Part shown: positions 5,421 to 6,800 of the stretch, piece by piece | Position numbering within the stretch: the stretch's first letter is position 1 | Layout: every line of letters starts with the position of its first letter | NCBI GenBank assembly: GCA_029263035.1 | Contig: JAJCYF010000056.1 | Location: forward strand, 1-6,800 | Source of the DNA: Actinomycetes bacterium | Lineage (GTDB): Bacteria; Actinomycetota; CADDZG01; JAHWKV01 | Reading direction: 5' to 3' | Length of the DNA: 6,800 nt | Made by a program: the position numbers and the translations under genes | The notes under the pieces: model-generated | Databases searched by the model: none | The model's input: only the letters and a program-made list of their open reading frames with translations | Told to the model about the DNA's origin: nothing

Positions 5421-6619
5421 TGCGCTGGACTCGATATTTTCGCGGTCTTCGGGCGGACCTTGTGGTGCTCGCCCTGATCGTGATCGTCGGTATCAGCGCC
5501 ACCTACGCCCTGGCCAGCCGTAACAACGAGCCGGACGGGACCGATGAGGTCCCGGACCAGCAGGCGGCGCCCATCACCACCGCGGCCCCGGTGGCCGACT
5601 CGGTTGAGGTCGTCCGCCCCGTCCTCAAGGCGAGCTTTCCCGACGGGGTCACCGACCAGATCCTCGAGCAGGCCCGGGCCGTCCCCGGCGTCCAGGCCGC
5701 CGCAGGAGTGCTGCTGTCCAGCATGATGGTGGAGGCCCCCGAGGGCGACACCGAGATCAGCGTCGCCGGAGTCAGGCCCGACGAGTTCCGTCCCCTGGCG
5801 CCCGAGCTCACCGCCCAGGCCCGCTTCGTCTGGGAGGGCCTGGCCCAGTCCCAGAGCTTCATCGCCAACGAGGAGTACCAGATCCTCGGCGGCAAGCCGA
5901 TTCAATCGCTCGCCGCCAAGCTGCCCGACGGGCGCAGGAGTCTCAAGATCGGGGGAGTGGCCACCAACGGCTCGCCCAGCCTGGCCGGGGTGCTCATGTC
6001 CCTGGAGCAGGCGGAGCGGCTGAAGCTCGGCAAGCCGACGTTGCTGGTCGTAGGAACCGTCAAAGACGCGAAGGTCGCCGACGTCACCAGGGCGCTGGAA
6101 GCCGCCCTACCCGGATCGAAGTTCGAAAGCATGCTGCCGCCGTCCGGGCGCACCTTCTTCACCGGCACCTCGGCGCAGAAGGCCATCGGAAGCTTCAGCT
6201 TCACGGTCAACCCCGACGGCTCGATCAACCAGGACAAGAAGTGGGTTGCCGAACACCTGCAGACCGCCCGCATGCCCATCATCGGCACCGTACGCTGCCA
6301 CAAGCTGATGATTCCCCAGCTGGAGGCGGCGCTCGCCGACCTGCAGGCGCAGGGCCTGGGTCACCTGATCAAGCCCGAGCAGGCCGGCCGCTGCTACCAG
6401 CCCCGCTTCGTGGAGCGGGACCCGGTCAACCACGCCCTGTCCAAGCACGCCTGGGGACTGGCGATCGACCTCAACGTCTACGACAACCCGGAGGGCAGCA
6501 CGCCGAAGATGGACTCCCGGGTGGTGGCGATCTTCGAGAAGTGGGGCTTTCGCTGGGGCGGCCGGTGGACCAAACCCGACGGGATGCACTTCGAGCTGGC
6601 TGCGGTGTTAAGGGAGTAA
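5420..6619 (+). CDS. Membrane-anchored M15-family peptidase (D-Ala-D-Ala carboxypeptidase-like) with MacB/FtsX-like N-terminal domain
   Basis: This 399-residue protein has an N-terminal transmembrane helix (about 13-32), a Pro/Thr/Ala linker (about 37-58), a middle region (about 60-230) and a C-terminal M15_4/VanY-type zinc peptidase domain (about 255-397). Zinc and catalytic residues are visible: SKHAWGLAIDLN gives H343 and D350, and KPDGMHFEL gives the catalytic acid D387 and ligand H390. Cysteines C293 and C325 probably form a disulfide, as in related exported domains. It should cleave peptidoglycan stem peptides or cross-links outside the membrane. The middle region, with a VPGVQAAAGV segment, VAGVRPDEF and a LAGVLMSLEQAERL segment, resembles the extracytoplasmic domain of MacB/FtsX-type permeases, an assignment made by eye only. 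The GTG start at 5420 fits the leaderless promoter. The gene is divergent from the sigma operon and convergent with the RHS gene. Confidence 0.9.
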   Translation: MRWTRYFRGLRADLVVLALIVIVGISATYALASRNNEPDGTDEVPDQQAAPITTAAPVADSVEVVRPVLKASFPDGVTDQILEQARAVPGVQAAAGVLLSSMMVEAPEGDTEISVAGVRPDEFRPLAPELTAQARFVWEGLAQSQSFIANEEYQILGGKPIQSLAAKLPDGRRSLKIGGVATNGSPSLAGVLMSLEQAERLKLGKPTLLVVGTVKDAKVADVTRALEAALPGSKFESMLPPSGRTFFTGTSAQKAIGSFSFTVNPDGSINQDKKWVAEHLQTARMPIIGTVRCHKLMIPQLEAALADLQAQGLGHLIKPEQAGRCYQPRFVERDPVNHALSKHAWGLAIDLNVYDNPEGSTPKMDSRVVAIFEKWGFRWGGRWTKPDGMHFELAAVLRE

Positions 6620-6643
6620 CCGACGCAAGGATCAGAGCCTCCG

Positions 6644-6800
6644 TTAAACTCGGGACGGTTCACTCCGGTGGCCCGCCGGGTCGTAGAGGTAGCCGACCAC
6701 CTTGTTGTCCGGCATGGTGATCGAGGACGGCCGGTACAGCTCGTCCAGGGTGTAGGTGGTGGTCCCGGTCGAGTCGGTCATCGAGGTCACCGCATCCGAG
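6644..6800 (-). CDS. RHS/YD-repeat protein, C-terminal fragment (5' part beyond window)
   Basis: The minus-strand frame from the right edge to TAA (6646-6644) gives 52 residues, with two YD-type repeats: TDSTGTTTYTLDELYRPSSI and then TMPDNKVVGYLYDPAGHRS. These match the pattern of RHS/YD repeats (GxxTxYxYDxxGRLxxxxxpxG), which form the shell of large secreted or surface proteins, often carrying C-terminal toxins. Here the frame ends in EPSRV only five residues after a repeat, with no RHS core motif or toxin domain. It could be a natural short end, or the truncated remnant of a larger gene; the part outside the window would decide. It is convergent with the peptidase gene, 24 bp away, with no clear terminator between them. 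Confidence 0.75.
   Translation of the reverse strand, partial: SDAVTSMTDSTGTTTYTLDELYRPSSITMPDNKVVGYLYDPAGHRSEPSRV

Noticed and set aside
6107..6589. Antisense and +1-frame open frames over the peptidase gene (including 6241-6720 plus)
   Set aside because: The peptidase frame holds all zinc-ligand motifs. The others are frame shadows of GC-rich codons.

Overview
The window looks like chromosomal DNA from a high-GC actinobacterium. The evidence is a DnaE2-type error-prone polymerase preceded by a near-perfect actinobacterial/mycobacterial-type LexA (SOS) box, GTG starts, a probable leaderless promoter, an ECF sigma factor paired with a membrane protein, and a fragment of an RHS/YD-repeat protein. 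I cannot name the species.

Left part (1-2230, minus strand): the N-terminal 687 codons of dnaE2 run off the left edge. Its promoter (TTGACT, 17 bp, GATACT) has the SOS box inside the spacer. The transcript would begin with a possible 23-codon leader ORF, in frame with dnaE2 and separated from it by one TAG codon. A long antisense open frame of about 480 codons over this gene is only a shadow of it.

Centre (2194-5169, minus strand): a four-gene cluster reads, in order of transcription, ECF sigma factor, single-pass membrane protein in the anti-sigma position (ATGA overlap), a secreted or membrane-anchored hypothetical protein after a 171-bp structured gap, and a small secreted protein with six cysteines. 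It ends in a strong hairpin terminator. This block is visibly less GC-rich than the polymerase and peptidase genes on either side. I infer that it is a self-contained envelope-signalling or envelope-stress module. The two downstream proteins resemble no family I can name.

Right part (5170-6800): a 250-bp divergent intergenic region with TGTGA repeats leads to a plus-strand gene for a membrane-anchored M15-family (D-Ala-D-Ala carboxypeptidase-like) peptidase. Its N-terminal half resembles the periplasmic domain of MacB/FtsX-type permeases. The last 157 bp hold the 3' end of an RHS/YD-repeat gene on the minus strand, convergent with the peptidase and ending unusually soon after a repeat.

The genes form three separate units: SOS mutagenesis, a sigma-controlled envelope module, and cell-wall hydrolysis. 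The divergent start region at 5170-5419 is the only place where two of them (sigma factor and peptidase) could share control.
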